Positions 1 to 9,200 of a stretch of 64,000 nt of DNA are shown here, piece after piece. Source of the DNA: Pollutimonas sp963712655 (GTDB lineage Bacteria > Pseudomonadota > Gammaproteobacteria > Burkholderiales > Burkholderiaceae_B); NCBI GenBank assembly GCA_963712655.1, contig CAVQIT010000008.1, positions 806,001 to 870,000 on the forward strand, read 5' to 3'. The position numbers and the translations under genes were made by a program. Each line of letters opens with the position of its first letter. Positions within the stretch are counted from its first letter, which is position 1. The notes under the pieces are model-generated. The model saw only the letters and a list, made by a program, of their open reading frames with translations, was not told the origin of the DNA and ran no database searches.

Positions 1-1
1 C

Positions 2-613
2 GGCTACATCTACCGGCCCCTGGAACTGGGCGCCGACATCTCCGTGGTGGCGGGCACCAAATACGTGGGCGGCCACTCGGACCTCATGCTGGGCGCCGTC
101 ATGGCCAACGACCCGGACCTGGTCAGGCGCCTTAACGAGACCCACTATGCCATGGGCTACCACGTCAGTGCGGACGATGCCTGGCTGGCCATACGCGGCG
201 CCCGCACATTGCCCATACGCATGCGTCAAAGCGCGCAAAACGCCCTGGAAATCTGCGAGTTTTTCAATTCCCGCGCCGAGGTCGTTCGCGTTTATCACCC
301 CGCCTTGCCTGGCGATCCGGGCCATGCCTTATGGCAGCGCGATTGCACCGGTTCGAACGGCATGCTTGCCGTGGAGCTAAAGCTGGACAATGCCGCTGTC
401 CGCCGCTTCGTCGATGCGCTCACGCTGTTCGGAATCGGGTTCTCGTGGGGCGGCTTCGAAAGCCTGGTGCAGCTTGTGGATCACAGCCTGCTCGAGCCGC
501 ATGGCTACTGGCCGCGCAAGGACAACGCGATTGTCCGCCTGCACATAGGGCTGGAATCGCCGGCTGACCTTATCGCGGACATCAAGCAAGCCCTGGATCA
601 GGCAGCGGGCTGA
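2..613 (+). CDS. metC: Cystathionine beta-lyase, C-terminal part (5' end outside window)
   Basis: The reading frame is open from base 2, so this is the 3' two-thirds of a longer gene. The fragment begins just before the PLP-binding lysine of the Cys/Met-metabolism PLP enzyme family, in the motif TKYVGGHSD (Lys about residue 20 of the fragment). Further on, LFGIGFSWGGFESL resembles the signature that separates cystathionine beta-lyases from the gamma-lyases and synthases. The enzyme would split cystathionine to homocysteine, pyruvate and ammonia in cytoplasmic methionine synthesis. The family is certain; the exact substrate is inferred. The gene ends in TGA with no clear terminator after it. 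Confidence 0.85.
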   Translation, partial: GYIYRPLELGADISVVAGTKYVGGHSDLMLGAVMANDPDLVRRLNETHYAMGYHVSADDAWLAIRGARTLPIRMRQSAQNALEICEFFNSRAEVVRVYHPALPGDPGHALWQRDCTGSNGMLAVELKLDNAAVRRFVDALTLFGIGFSWGGFESLVQLVDHSLLEPHGYWPRKDNAIVRLHIGLESPADLIADIKQALDQAAG

Positions 614-673
614 GAAATACGGCTGTTACCGCGCGCCGGGTAATGGGAGTCCGATGCGCGGCCTGCACTGGTG

Positions 674-1048
674 CTAGCGGCCTGAGCCCCGTCCCGCCGA
701 TAGCGGCGCTACGTTCTGCACGGGTGGCGGCCGTTGCGGAAAGGCCGACTTGCCGAAGTTATTGCCCATGCGGTTGGACGTGGCGGACCGGTTGAACAGG
801 CCCAGTTGGTTCGACGCGCGCCCGGCGATGGCTTCGGAGGCCAGGGCAGGGTTGCCCGGCTGGCCGCTTTCGCTGGGGGCAAGCTGCTGGCTCAGGCAAT
901 CGTACGATAGGGCGCGATAGCCATTGATTTCCACGTCGACGCAGGCACTGGCTTGGGCGGAGGGTTGTACTGGAGTCGCATCGGAGGCGATGGCGGACAT
1001 CGGCAAGGCGGCTGCCATGAGTAAGGCGAATAGATATGAGGAGCGCAT
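674..1048 (-). CDS. Small secreted hypothetical protein
   Basis: A 124-residue protein with a clear Sec signal peptide: a short basic start (MRSS), a hydrophobic core and an AIAS cleavage region near residue 22. The mature part has two cysteines, which could form one disulfide, then a low-complexity Pro/Ser/Gln/Asn tail. A good ribosome binding site (GGGGAAGG on the minus strand) precedes the ATG. I do not recognise the family. It faces metC tail to tail, and the region upstream holds only the DUF488 remnant. Periplasmic or surface location is inferred from the signal peptide alone. Confidence 0.6.
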   Translation of the reverse strand: MRSSYLFALLMAAALPMSAIASDATPVQPSAQASACVDVEINGYRALSYDCLSQQLAPSESGQPGNPALASEAIAGRASNQLGLFNRSATSNRMGNNFGKSAFPQRPPPVQNVAPLSAGRGSGR

Positions 1049-1245
1049 GGCCTTCCCCGCAGTAGTTAAAAGAATGCTTGCATGCCGCGTAACGGCCTTG
1101 GGCCAGTATAAGCGACCCTCTTGCCTCGTCCGATGACATTTGAGTGACGGTAGGCGGGGGGATTGATGCGGAGGTTGTCATAGTGGCGCATTGCTGCTCG
1201 AACCTCGCTACAGCATTTCCTGTTATCTACGGGAAGGGCCTGGCT

Positions 1246-1415
1246 ATTTATACGATCGGATATGAGGGCTTGAGTCTGGAGACGTTTTTCAGCCTTTTAA
1301 CCGAGCACCGGATCGACACTGGCCTGTACGGAACCGCTACAAGGAAAACGGGGATTGGGGCGATTACAAGAAAGGAGCAGTGTTTGTATCTGCCGCAGCG
1401 CTTCCTGTTCGTTAA
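1246..1415 (+). pseudogene. Remnant of a DUF488 family gene
   Basis: Two pieces of a DUF488 protein are fused out of frame. The first frame reads IYTIGYEGLSLETFFSLL, the typical N-terminus of the family. The second, shifted by one base from about 1330, reads RNRYKENGDWGDYKKG, which matches the segment normally found about 50 residues later. The middle of the gene is therefore deleted and the frame is lost. Its 3' end runs into the end of the convergent hicB gene. I see no intact start or function. Confidence 0.6.
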
Positions 1416-1771
1416 GTAGCAAGCCCTGCATCTAGCGAGTGAACCCGAGCGTACAGGGTCTGACGAACAAACTCGTTTAGACTGACTCGGGCGCGCAGCG
1501 CTTCCGCTGCGACTTCGCGATGCAACTCTTCCCCGACACGAACATTGAACGACCCTTTGCACGTGGTATTTGGTTTTATCCCTCTTTTCTTGCAATTATC
1601 AATGTAATGATCCACAGCTTCAATAAAAGAGGCTTTCAGGTCGCTGATGCTTTCGCCTTCATAAAGAATCAAATCGTCGATAAACTCGACGCGCCCGTAC
1701 AAGCATTCGTCTTCTTGGCTGTACTGGACGGATCCGTAATATCCATTGTGGTTTAGCAAATCGCTTTTCAT
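1412..1771 (-). CDS. hicB: HicB family antitoxin
   Basis: A 119-residue protein with the two-part HicB layout. The N-terminal half is the degenerate RNase-H-like fold (GYYGSVQYSQEDECLYGRV, then a SISDLKASFIEAVDHYI helix). The C-terminal half is a ribbon-helix-helix-type DNA-binding tail (SFNVRVGEELHREVAAEA and LNEFVRQTL). I chose the ATG at 1771 because it overlaps the stop of hicA in an ATGA junction, typical of coupled translation; an in-frame start at 1783 is possible. It should neutralise HicA and repress the shared promoter through the palindrome upstream of hicA. Confidence 0.85.
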   Translation of the reverse strand: MKSDLLNHNGYYGSVQYSQEDECLYGRVEFIDDLILYEGESISDLKASFIEAVDHYIDNCKKRGIKPNTTCKGSFNVRVGEELHREVAAEALRARVSLNEFVRQTLYARVHSLDAGLAT

Positions 1772-1977
1772 AACAAGTCCCATTCCTTTAGCTTTTGCGA
1801 TACGTCTCGGATGACGTATCGTTTGACAATCCCGCTTGGGTGAGGTTCATGCAACGATATGCAGCGTTCGACACCATCGAAGTGACCTGAGAAACCTCTC
1901 CGCGACCCTCCGTGATTATGTAGCGTGAAGTTAAGGCCCTTCAATAAAGCCACCATTTCATCCCAGTGGAAGTCCAA
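1768..1977 (-). CDS. hicA: HicA family mRNA-interferase toxin
   Basis: A 69-residue protein of HicA size and pattern. It has a dsRBD-like fold with an early histidine in the HNHGGSRRGF segment, where HicA toxins carry their catalytic histidine, and a typical tail (VKRYVIRDVSQKLKEWDLL). HicA toxins cut mRNA and tmRNA in the cytoplasm and are held inactive by HicB. It is the first gene of the module and overlaps hicB by 4 bp. The glycine-rich GGSRRG stretch is close to the usual GSHRKF motif but not identical, so activity is probable rather than certain. Confidence 0.75.
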   Translation of the reverse strand: MDFHWDEMVALLKGLNFTLHNHGGSRRGFSGHFDGVERCISLHEPHPSGIVKRYVIRDVSQKLKEWDLL

Positions 1978-2031
1978 TGGGGGTGGGATGCTAAGAAAAC
2001 GGCCCTCTAAGCTTATCTTTTCTAGCCATGT

Positions 2032-2078
2032 ATTATCATCTTTTCTTAATTAAATTGCAACTGAATTTCAGTTGCAAT
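2032..2078 (-). promoter_or_regulatory. hicAB promoter with overlapping 25-bp palindromic operator
   Basis: On the minus strand, TTGCAA (2060-2055) and GATAAT (2037-2032) are separated by exactly 17 bp, a good sigma-70 promoter about 55 bp before the hicA start. The -35 lies inside a perfect palindrome at 2054-2078 (12-bp arms ATTGCAACTGAA, one central base). An operator placed across the -35 fits autorepression by HicB. Confidence 0.65.
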
Positions 2079-2123
2079 ATGGTGGTATTTCCCATGAGTG
2101 CATCGGGTTTATCCATCGCCTCA

Positions 2124-2157
2124 TTGTCATTGCGCTGTCATGGCCTGGGGGTAGCAT
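2124..2157 (+). promoter_or_regulatory. Pho box and -10 element upstream of the first ECF sigma gene
   Basis: TTGTCAT (2124-2130), four bases, then CTGTCAT (2135-2141) form a direct repeat with the 7-4-7 spacing of a PhoB binding site. Thirteen of 14 positions fit the CTGTCAT consensus. A -10-like TAGCAT follows at 2152-2157, 10 bp after the box, as in PhoB-activated promoters. A near-identical arrangement occurs at 28641-28674. Confidence 0.7.
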
Positions 2158-2194
2158 TATTATGCGAAAACACCGCTGCCTCATTGTGGTAGTG

Positions 2195-2241
2195 TGAACT
2201 TTTTATGACATTTGGCGGTCGCACCCGCCGGTTCATGTCTT
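2195..2241 (+). promoter_or_regulatory. ECF-sigma promoter module, copy A (before the first sigma gene)
   Basis: The block TGAACTTTTTATGACA then TTTGGCGGT, a 16-bp spacer, and TGTCTT as the -10. The same 47-bp module occurs at 3129, 15646 and 24220 with identical spacing. In the 25-bp upstream block, 20 positions are the same in all four copies. Its place upstream of an ECF sigma gene suggests autoregulation. Confidence 0.7.
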
Positions 2242-2364
2242 CAAGTACTTGAGTAAGCCAATGCCTGGCGCATGGCTTTTGCGCAACCAGCCGGCGGGCT
2301 TTTGATGCACAGGCTATTGCTGTGGCGGAACGCGGGCTGAGCGAATAGAGGAAAGAAAGTGGTC

Positions 2365-2439
2365 ATGCCCCAGCTTAAGGTGGTTCAGGTTTCAATGCCG
2401 TTTTCTGCGCGCGACTGCGGCAGATCACGGCATGTATAG
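2365..2439 (+). CDS. Possible 24-codon leader peptide upstream of the sigma gene
   Basis: A short frame (MPQLKVVQVSMPFSARDC..., ending TAG at 2437-2439) preceded by a strong Shine-Dalgarno sequence, GAGGAAAG, 8-10 bases before the ATG. It lies in the roughly 210-nt leader between the two promoters and the sigma gene at 2459. It has no recognisable homology. It may be a regulatory upstream ORF or chance. Confidence 0.3.
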   Translation: MPQLKVVQVSMPFSARDCGRSRHV

Positions 2440-2458
2440 CACCATCTTGCGTTAAGGT

Positions 2459-3004
2459 ATGTCCGACTCTTCCCAATCTTCATTGCGCGCCCTGTTTCTG
2501 GAACGCTATCACGAGTTCCGTCGCCGCTTGCAGTATCGCCTTGGCTCGCAAGACCTGGCCGACGACGCCTTGCACGAGGCTTTTCTGCGTGTCGAGGGCA
2601 TGGGCGAGGTTGCGGCGGTCAAGTATCCGGTCGCCTATCTGTTTCGGATTGCGCTGAATGTTGCCGAGGACCAGAGAAAGGGCGGTGAACGGCTGTTGAG
2701 CGTGGCCGAGGTCGACGACCTGTATCAGGTGGCCGACGAGCTTGCGGATCCGGCGCGCATCGCCACGGGCCGCGCCGATGTGCGCTTGCTTGAGGATGTG
2801 TTGGCCGAATTGCCGGTGCGTCGGCGGGCCATCTTGATCGCGGCGCGGGTGGAAGAGCTGCCGCAGCGCGAGATCGCTTTGCGCTTCGGCATATCTCAGC
2901 GCGCGGTCGAAAAAGAGCTGCGCGCGGCGCTGGAGCATTGCTGCAAGCGCATGGACAAGAAATACGTTCAGCGTTTCGGGCCGGGGGCCGGCAAGGCGCA
3001 TTAA
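2459..3004 (+). CDS. FecI-type ECF sigma factor (first copy)
   Basis: A 181-residue ECF sigma factor. Region 2 runs from about residue 10 to 80 (LFLERYHEFRRRLQYRLG, DLADDALHEAFLRV, PVAYLFRIALNVAEDQRK). Region 4 runs from about 110 to 170, with the helix-turn-helix ELPQREIALRFGISQRAVEKELRAAL. It should direct RNA polymerase to the 47-bp promoter modules repeated in this island, under control of a FecR-type protein. Both a Pho box and one of those modules lie upstream. Unlike the usual fecI-fecR order, its probable partner fecR lies 20 kb downstream beyond the exoprotein and transport genes. It resembles VreI of P. aeruginosa in context; which FecR it pairs with is inferred. Confidence 0.9.
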   Translation: MSDSSQSSLRALFLERYHEFRRRLQYRLGSQDLADDALHEAFLRVEGMGEVAAVKYPVAYLFRIALNVAEDQRKGGERLLSVAEVDDLYQVADELADPARIATGRADVRLLEDVLAELPVRRRAILIAARVEELPQREIALRFGISQRAVEKELRAALEHCCKRMDKKYVQRFGPGAGKAH

Positions 3005-3128
3005 CTCTCCTTTGATCAATCCACCCGATTGCTGCACTCCCCTGGGGGGGTGTCCTGCCGCGTTGCCAGCCATCCCGCCAGGGGGCGTGTTAGATCTGGG
3101 CGATTGCATCAGAGGACTCTCGGGCATA

Positions 3129-3175
3129 TGAAATTTTTATGACACTTGGCGGTCTTGCGTCCCGGTTTGGGTCTA
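3129..3175 (+). promoter_or_regulatory. ECF-sigma promoter module, copy B (before exoprotein gene 1)
   Basis: TGAAATTTTTATGACA then CTTGGCGGT, a 16-bp spacer and GGTCTA. Transcription would start near 3182, about 100 nt before the exoprotein ATG at 3284. This rules out the in-frame start at 3146, which lies inside the promoter. Confidence 0.7.
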
Positions 3176-3283
3176 CTGACCATTACGCAGCCATGGCCGC
3201 CACGAGGCTTTCCTTTTCGGATCCTCCTGACTCCGGTCTGTTGCTGCATTGGCCAGATTGAGCAATTCAAGAGGGAAGTCGTC

Positions 3284-6200
3284 ATGCGTCATCACAAGGC
3301 CGTCAAGGCCGCAAAACAGTCCAGTCCACGCGGTAAGCGGAAGTTGTCACAGGCGGGCGGGCAAGACGTCGCGCGCCTGACGCCGATGGCTGCGGCGCTT
3401 GCTGTGCTGGCGATGGTCGGCAGCCTGGCCGCGCCTCATGCCTACGCCCAGGTGCGCCCGTTCGGCAGCGGCTGGATGGCGGCCAAGGGCGCCGTGCAAG
3501 GGCATATCGCCAACACCGGCACGCTGCCCAATGGCATGCTGGCCGGGGTCAATTCGGCGGCCCGGCAACAGCAGCAGTCGCGCCAGCAATTGAACCGTTC
3601 GGTGGCCAACCTGGGGGCGGCAGCGGCGGCGATTGCCGCGCAGCAGGCGATACAAGCGGCGGCGCGCGCGAATGCGCCGGTCGAGCCGCCCGTGCCGGAT
3701 GGGTATACCTCCGGCGGACTCTGGGACAAGGACGCGCAGGGCAATCTATTGACTTGGACGGGTGCGAACCGGCCTGACGTCAGCAACGCCAACGGCAAGC
3801 ACACCGTCAACATCAAGCAAACCGCCGACAAAGCCATCCTGAATTGGGATACCTTTCACGTCGGCAAGAACACCACGCTTAACTTCGACCAGAGCGGCGG
3901 CAGCCTGAATCGCGATCCGTCCACGTCCAGCGACTGGGCGGTATTGAACAAAGTCGTGGGTGCGGGCACCGCGCCCAGCCAGATCCAGGGCGCGATCACG
4001 GCCCAGGGTACGGTGATGATCGTCAACCAGAACGGCATCGTGTTCTCGGGCGGCAGCCAGATCAATGTGCGCAACCTGGTGGCCGCCGCCGCCGACATGG
4101 ACACCGATCAGTTCAGTAAAAACGGCCTGTACAGCGTGCAGTCCGGCGGCAGGTATCTGCCCTCCTTCACGAACGCCAGCGGCAAGCTGATCGTCGATGC
4201 CGGTGCGCAAATAGCCACCCGCGAACCGAGCTCGGTCACGCAAGGCGGCGGCTATGTGCTGCTGATGGGCAAGGAAGTCGCCAACGCCGGGGCGATCACC
4301 ACGCGCAAAGGCCAGGCCGAACTGGCCGCCGGCGACAGTTTTGTGATCCGCAAGGGCGTGGGCACCGAGGCGAATCAATCGTCGACCACGCGCGGCAATG
4401 AAATCGCACCGCAATTCAATCTGGACAGCACGGCCGGCAAGGTCAGCAATACCGGCCTATTGCTGGCGCGCGAAGGCGACGTGACCCTGGCCGGGCGAGA
4501 TGTGCGGCAGAGCGGCGTGGCCGTGGCCACCACCACCGTCAACGCGCGCGGCACCATCCATTTGCTCAATTCAGCCGGCGACACGCAAGGCCGGGTCACG
4601 CTGGGCGGCGGCGCCACCACCGCCGTCCTGATCGAAGACGATGGCGTGACCACAGCGCTCGACAGCCAGCGCGCCGCCGTGATGGCCGCCTCGGCAGCGC
4701 AGGATCTGGTGCGCCCCGGCACGGCGGTGGGCCAGTTCGACAATCTGTCGACACGCACGGACCGCCAGGATCAATCGCGGGTTGAAATCGTCAGCGGCGG
4801 GGATGTTCAGTTTGCGGGCAATTCGCTAAGCCTGGCCACCGGCGGCCAGATCGCGGTCAGCGCGGCGCATCGCAGCTTCGTGGCCGATGGCGCCATCCTG
4901 GATGTGTCCGGCGCGGTGGGCGTAAACGTGGCGATGTCCTCGAACAATGTGCTGGTCAACGTGCAAGGCAACGAGCTGCGCGATTCGCCGGCCAACCGCG
5001 ACAGCGGCAAGCTGGCCAACAACGATATGTGGGTGGACCGGCGCAACCTGGTGTTTGTCGAGGGCGACTACGACGCGAAGACAAATCCAAGCGGTACGCC
5101 GGATCGTTGGTACACGGCCGGCGGCCTGCTGGAGGTTGGCGGCTACTTGAGCAACCAGGGCCACAGCATCGGTGAATGGGCCGCGCAGGGCGGCACGATC
5201 CAGTTAAACGGCCAGGAGGTGGTCACCCAACAGGGGGCGCTGATCAACCTGTCGGGGGGCACATACGATGTGGCGACCGGGTATGTGGCGCAAACTTGGC
5301 TGATCGGCAGCGACGGGCGCCGGTACAAGGCGGATAACGCACCGACGGACATGACGTTCGAGCGCATCTACAAGGGCTATGAAGCGGAGCACCCGCGCTG
5401 GGGCAAGTCGGAGTTTTTCATCAATCCGCTGATCGGGCCGCGGCAGCGGCTGGAGAACGGGTATACGGTAGGCCGGGATGCGGGCCGCCTGATCGTGGAT
5501 GCACCCACCTCGGTGCTGGAAGGCGATATTCTGGCCACGGTGTATCAGGGGCCGCAGCAGTCGCGCGGGCGCGACGATATCGCTGATAGTTACTTGCAAA
5601 GCCAGACGGCGGCGGCCCGGGCTGGCGGCCTGTTGATTGGGCAATATGGTGGAAACGGCTTGAATGGCGCCCATGCGACTGATTTGGTGGTCGGCGAGTT
5701 CGGGGCGATTACCGGGGGCATGGCCGCCGATGGCGCGCTGGCCGAGGACAGGCTTACCACGACCTGGCTGGACGCGGCCTATTTGACGGCGCTGGGCCTG
5801 GGCGAACTGGACCTGGCCAGCAGCCTGTCGGTGACGGTGGATGCGCCGCTGGCGCTGGCCGATGGCGGTGCGTTAACCGTAACATCGCCGCTGATCGATA
5901 TCGATGCCGACGTTACCGCGCATGGCGGCAGCATTGCGTTAGGTAATCTGATCCGCATACCGCCGACCAGCCTTCTTCCCGAACAATGGTCGCTACTGCC
6001 GGCGCCTGCGGGCACGGCGGCGCAGGTCAATATCGGCGCCAACAGCGAACTTGATTTGCGCGGCATCTGGTCCAATACCTTGATCGATCCGGACAGCCAG
6101 GCCGGTTTGCCGTACCAGCATGGCGGCAGCCTGACGGTTTCGACCACGGGCGGTATTGCCTTGGAAGCGGGCAGCGTGGTTGACGTCTCGTCCGGTGGCG

Positions 6201-9200
6201 CCGTTCTGCCCAATGGCAAGTTGCAGGGCGGTAAGGGCGGCAATGTCAGTCTGATCACGAACAATTACGCGCATCTCCCGGATGCTGTGTGGATTGCCGC
6301 CGACCGCAATGCGCCGCTGGTATTCGACGGCACGGTGCGCGCCTACGGCTTCAACGGCGGCGGCACGCTCACCCTGAGCGCGCCGCAAACCGTTGTCATC
6401 GGCGCTCATGCACCGTCCGGGGCGGGAGCTGAGGCTGGAACGGGAACTGAGGCTACAACTGGACCGGGGCCGGCGCTTAATCTTGATACCAGCCTGTTCC
6501 AGTCCGGCTTTACCGCCTACGACATCACCGGTTCCGACGGTATGCAGATCGCCGACGGTGCGACCCTGGCGCCGATGGTGCCGGTCTATCGGTTCAACGA
6601 TGTGACGCGTGCGATGCGCGGCAGCACCATAGCGCAGGCTGCCGATCTGTGGACGCCGCCGCTCTTCACCGAAGACCCGCAACGCGGCAAGCTGACGCAG
6701 CGCATCGGCGCCGATGTAACGCTGGTGAGCACACGCGGCGATTTCCTGCTGCCGCAAAACGCCGCGATCGCGGTCGATCCGGGTCTTGCGGTCAATCTTT
6801 ACATCAACGGGCAAACCACCGTCGACGGCGACATCAGCGCGCCGGGCGGTAGCATTTTGATCGCCGCTGCCGAGGAACAGACGAAACAACTACGGATACT
6901 CAATGGCAACGGCGCGTTCTCGCTGACGCGCTCGATCTGGATCGGCGAGGACGCGGTGCTGAATGTGGCGGGGTTGGGCCAGAGCGCCACGGATGTGCGC
7001 GGGCGCAGCTACGGTATGGTGAGCGACGGCGGTTCGATCGCGCTGGGTGGCGCCAATGGCGTGGCCAGCGATGCGTTCGTGATCGTGCGGCCGGGCGCCG
7101 TGCTGGATGCATCGGGCGCTGCGGCGACGATCGATATCGTCAACGGCAACACAGCCACCCCGACGCTGGTGGCCAGCGACGGCGGCAGCATCGCGTTGAA
7201 CTCCAACAACGGCATCTACATCGACGGCACGATACGCGCCGCGGCCGGCGGCGCCGGTGCTTCCGGCGGCACGTTGAGCATGAATCTGGTCAGCCGCCTC
7301 TATTTCCCGATGGCGCTCAATCCGCAAAAGCCGGATGGCAGCATCGGTGTGGTGCCGGAGGAGCTTCGCCATCTGCGCAACATCACGATCACGCAGCAGC
7401 GCGAGGCGAGCGGCCTCGGCAGCGGCGCGCAAGCCGGGCAGGCCGATGCGGGCCTTTTGACCGGCAGCGCCGCGATCAGCGCTGACCAGGTCGCGCAAGG
7501 CGGCTTCGGATCGCTGGCGCTGAAAACTTCCGACCTGTTTGTGTTCAAGGACGATCTCAGCCTGACGCTGCCGCGCAGCCTGGCGCTGGCCGGCGGCATC
7601 TTCAGCGTGGCCGACGCCACGCCGGACATCGCCGTCGCGCTGGCGGCTCCCTACGTGAAGATCGATGGCCATGTCGAACAGACGGCGGGTGACGGGCAGT
7701 ATAGTCCCGGCCTCCACGATGGCGGCCGCGGAAGCACCCAGCTCAACGCCAGCAGCTTTTCCGTCAACGCCGATCTGCTGGACATGACCGGCGGTCTTCG
7801 CTTCGGCGTATTCAGCCATGAGGGCAGCGGTTATCTGCGCTGGGTATCCACCAACGATGCGACGCCGGATCCCAGCACCAACGACAGTACTGCGACAAGC
7901 GGCGGCGATATCGTCAATGCCGCCGGTTTCGGGCAAGTCAATCTCACGAGCAGCGGCGATATGCGGTTCGGCAACGGTGTCGTCTCTACCGATACTTCAA
8001 AGGCACGCGTTGGCTGGCTCAAGACCAGCGGCGATCTGACCCTGACGGCCGCGCAACTCTATCCGCTGAGCGGCGCTTCGGTGGAGTTCTTTGCGGGGCT
8101 CAACGCGTCGAACGGGCATGGTGGCGTCAATGTGATCGATACCTTCGACCCGGCGCGGCCTCAGACGCTGACCATCCGCCGCAGCGGCGACGATTTGCCG
8201 CCGCAGCCGGCTTCGGCGTTCGGAAACATGTCCTTTATTGCGTCCACGATCGATCAGGGCGGCGTGGTGCGCGCGCCGCTGGGCCGGATAACGTTCAACA
8301 ATTCGCCGACCGAGAGCGTGCAGGCGCCGGTCGATAAGACGGTTATTTTCCGCAGCGGCAGTGTCACCTCGGCCAGCGCCGACGGGCTGCTCATGCCGTT
8401 CGGCGGCACGACTGATGGCGTCAGCTATCAAGGCGCCGATGGCACATTGGTCGATCTGGGTTCGGCTCAGGTCGGTACTTCGTGGGGAGGTTTTCCCATC
8501 GTCGCGGGCGTGTCAATCAGCGCGACCTCAGTGGTCGGCGAAGCCGGCGCGGTGCTTGATCTGAGTGGCGGCGGCAACCTGGCCGGCGCCGGTTTCGTTA
8601 CCGGTCGCGGCGGTTCGGTCGACACGCTGAAGACACCACTGGTCAATTCCAATCCGGCTAATACCTATAGCGCTGCCGGCAATCAGGTCTACGCCATCAT
8701 GCCGGGCTATGCTTCGTCTTATGCGCCGGCGATTGCGGCCAATGGCGGCGGTGATCCGGCCATCGGCCGCCAGGTAACAATTCCCGGTGGCGTGCCGGGT
8801 CTGCCTGCCGGCACCTATACCCTGCTGCCGTCGAGCTACGCCTTGCTGTCGGGCGCCTTCCGTGTCGAAATCGGTTCCTCCGGTACGTCGACAATGGCAT
8901 CGATCGCCTTGCCAAGCGGGTCGTACCTGGCATCTGGCACGATGGGTGTGGCCAATACCGGTATCCACGATGCCTTGCCGACGCAACTGATCCTGAGTTC
9001 CGGAAAGCAAGTGCGCAGCACCTCGCAGTACAACGAAATGAGCTATACCGATTTCGCGCGCAGCCAGGCCGCGATTTTCGGCAATGTGCGGCCGCGCTTG
9101 CCCGAGGATGGCAAAATCCTGCAATTCAGCATCGGCGCCTCCACCGGCGCGCCGTCGCTGTCTTTTGCCGGCACGGCGAATTTCACGCCAGCCGATGACG

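Noticed and set aside
3146..3283. In-frame upstream start for the giant exoprotein
   Set aside because: It lies inside the ECF promoter module and upstream of the predicted transcript start; ATG 3284 has a ribosome binding site and opens a proper signal peptide.
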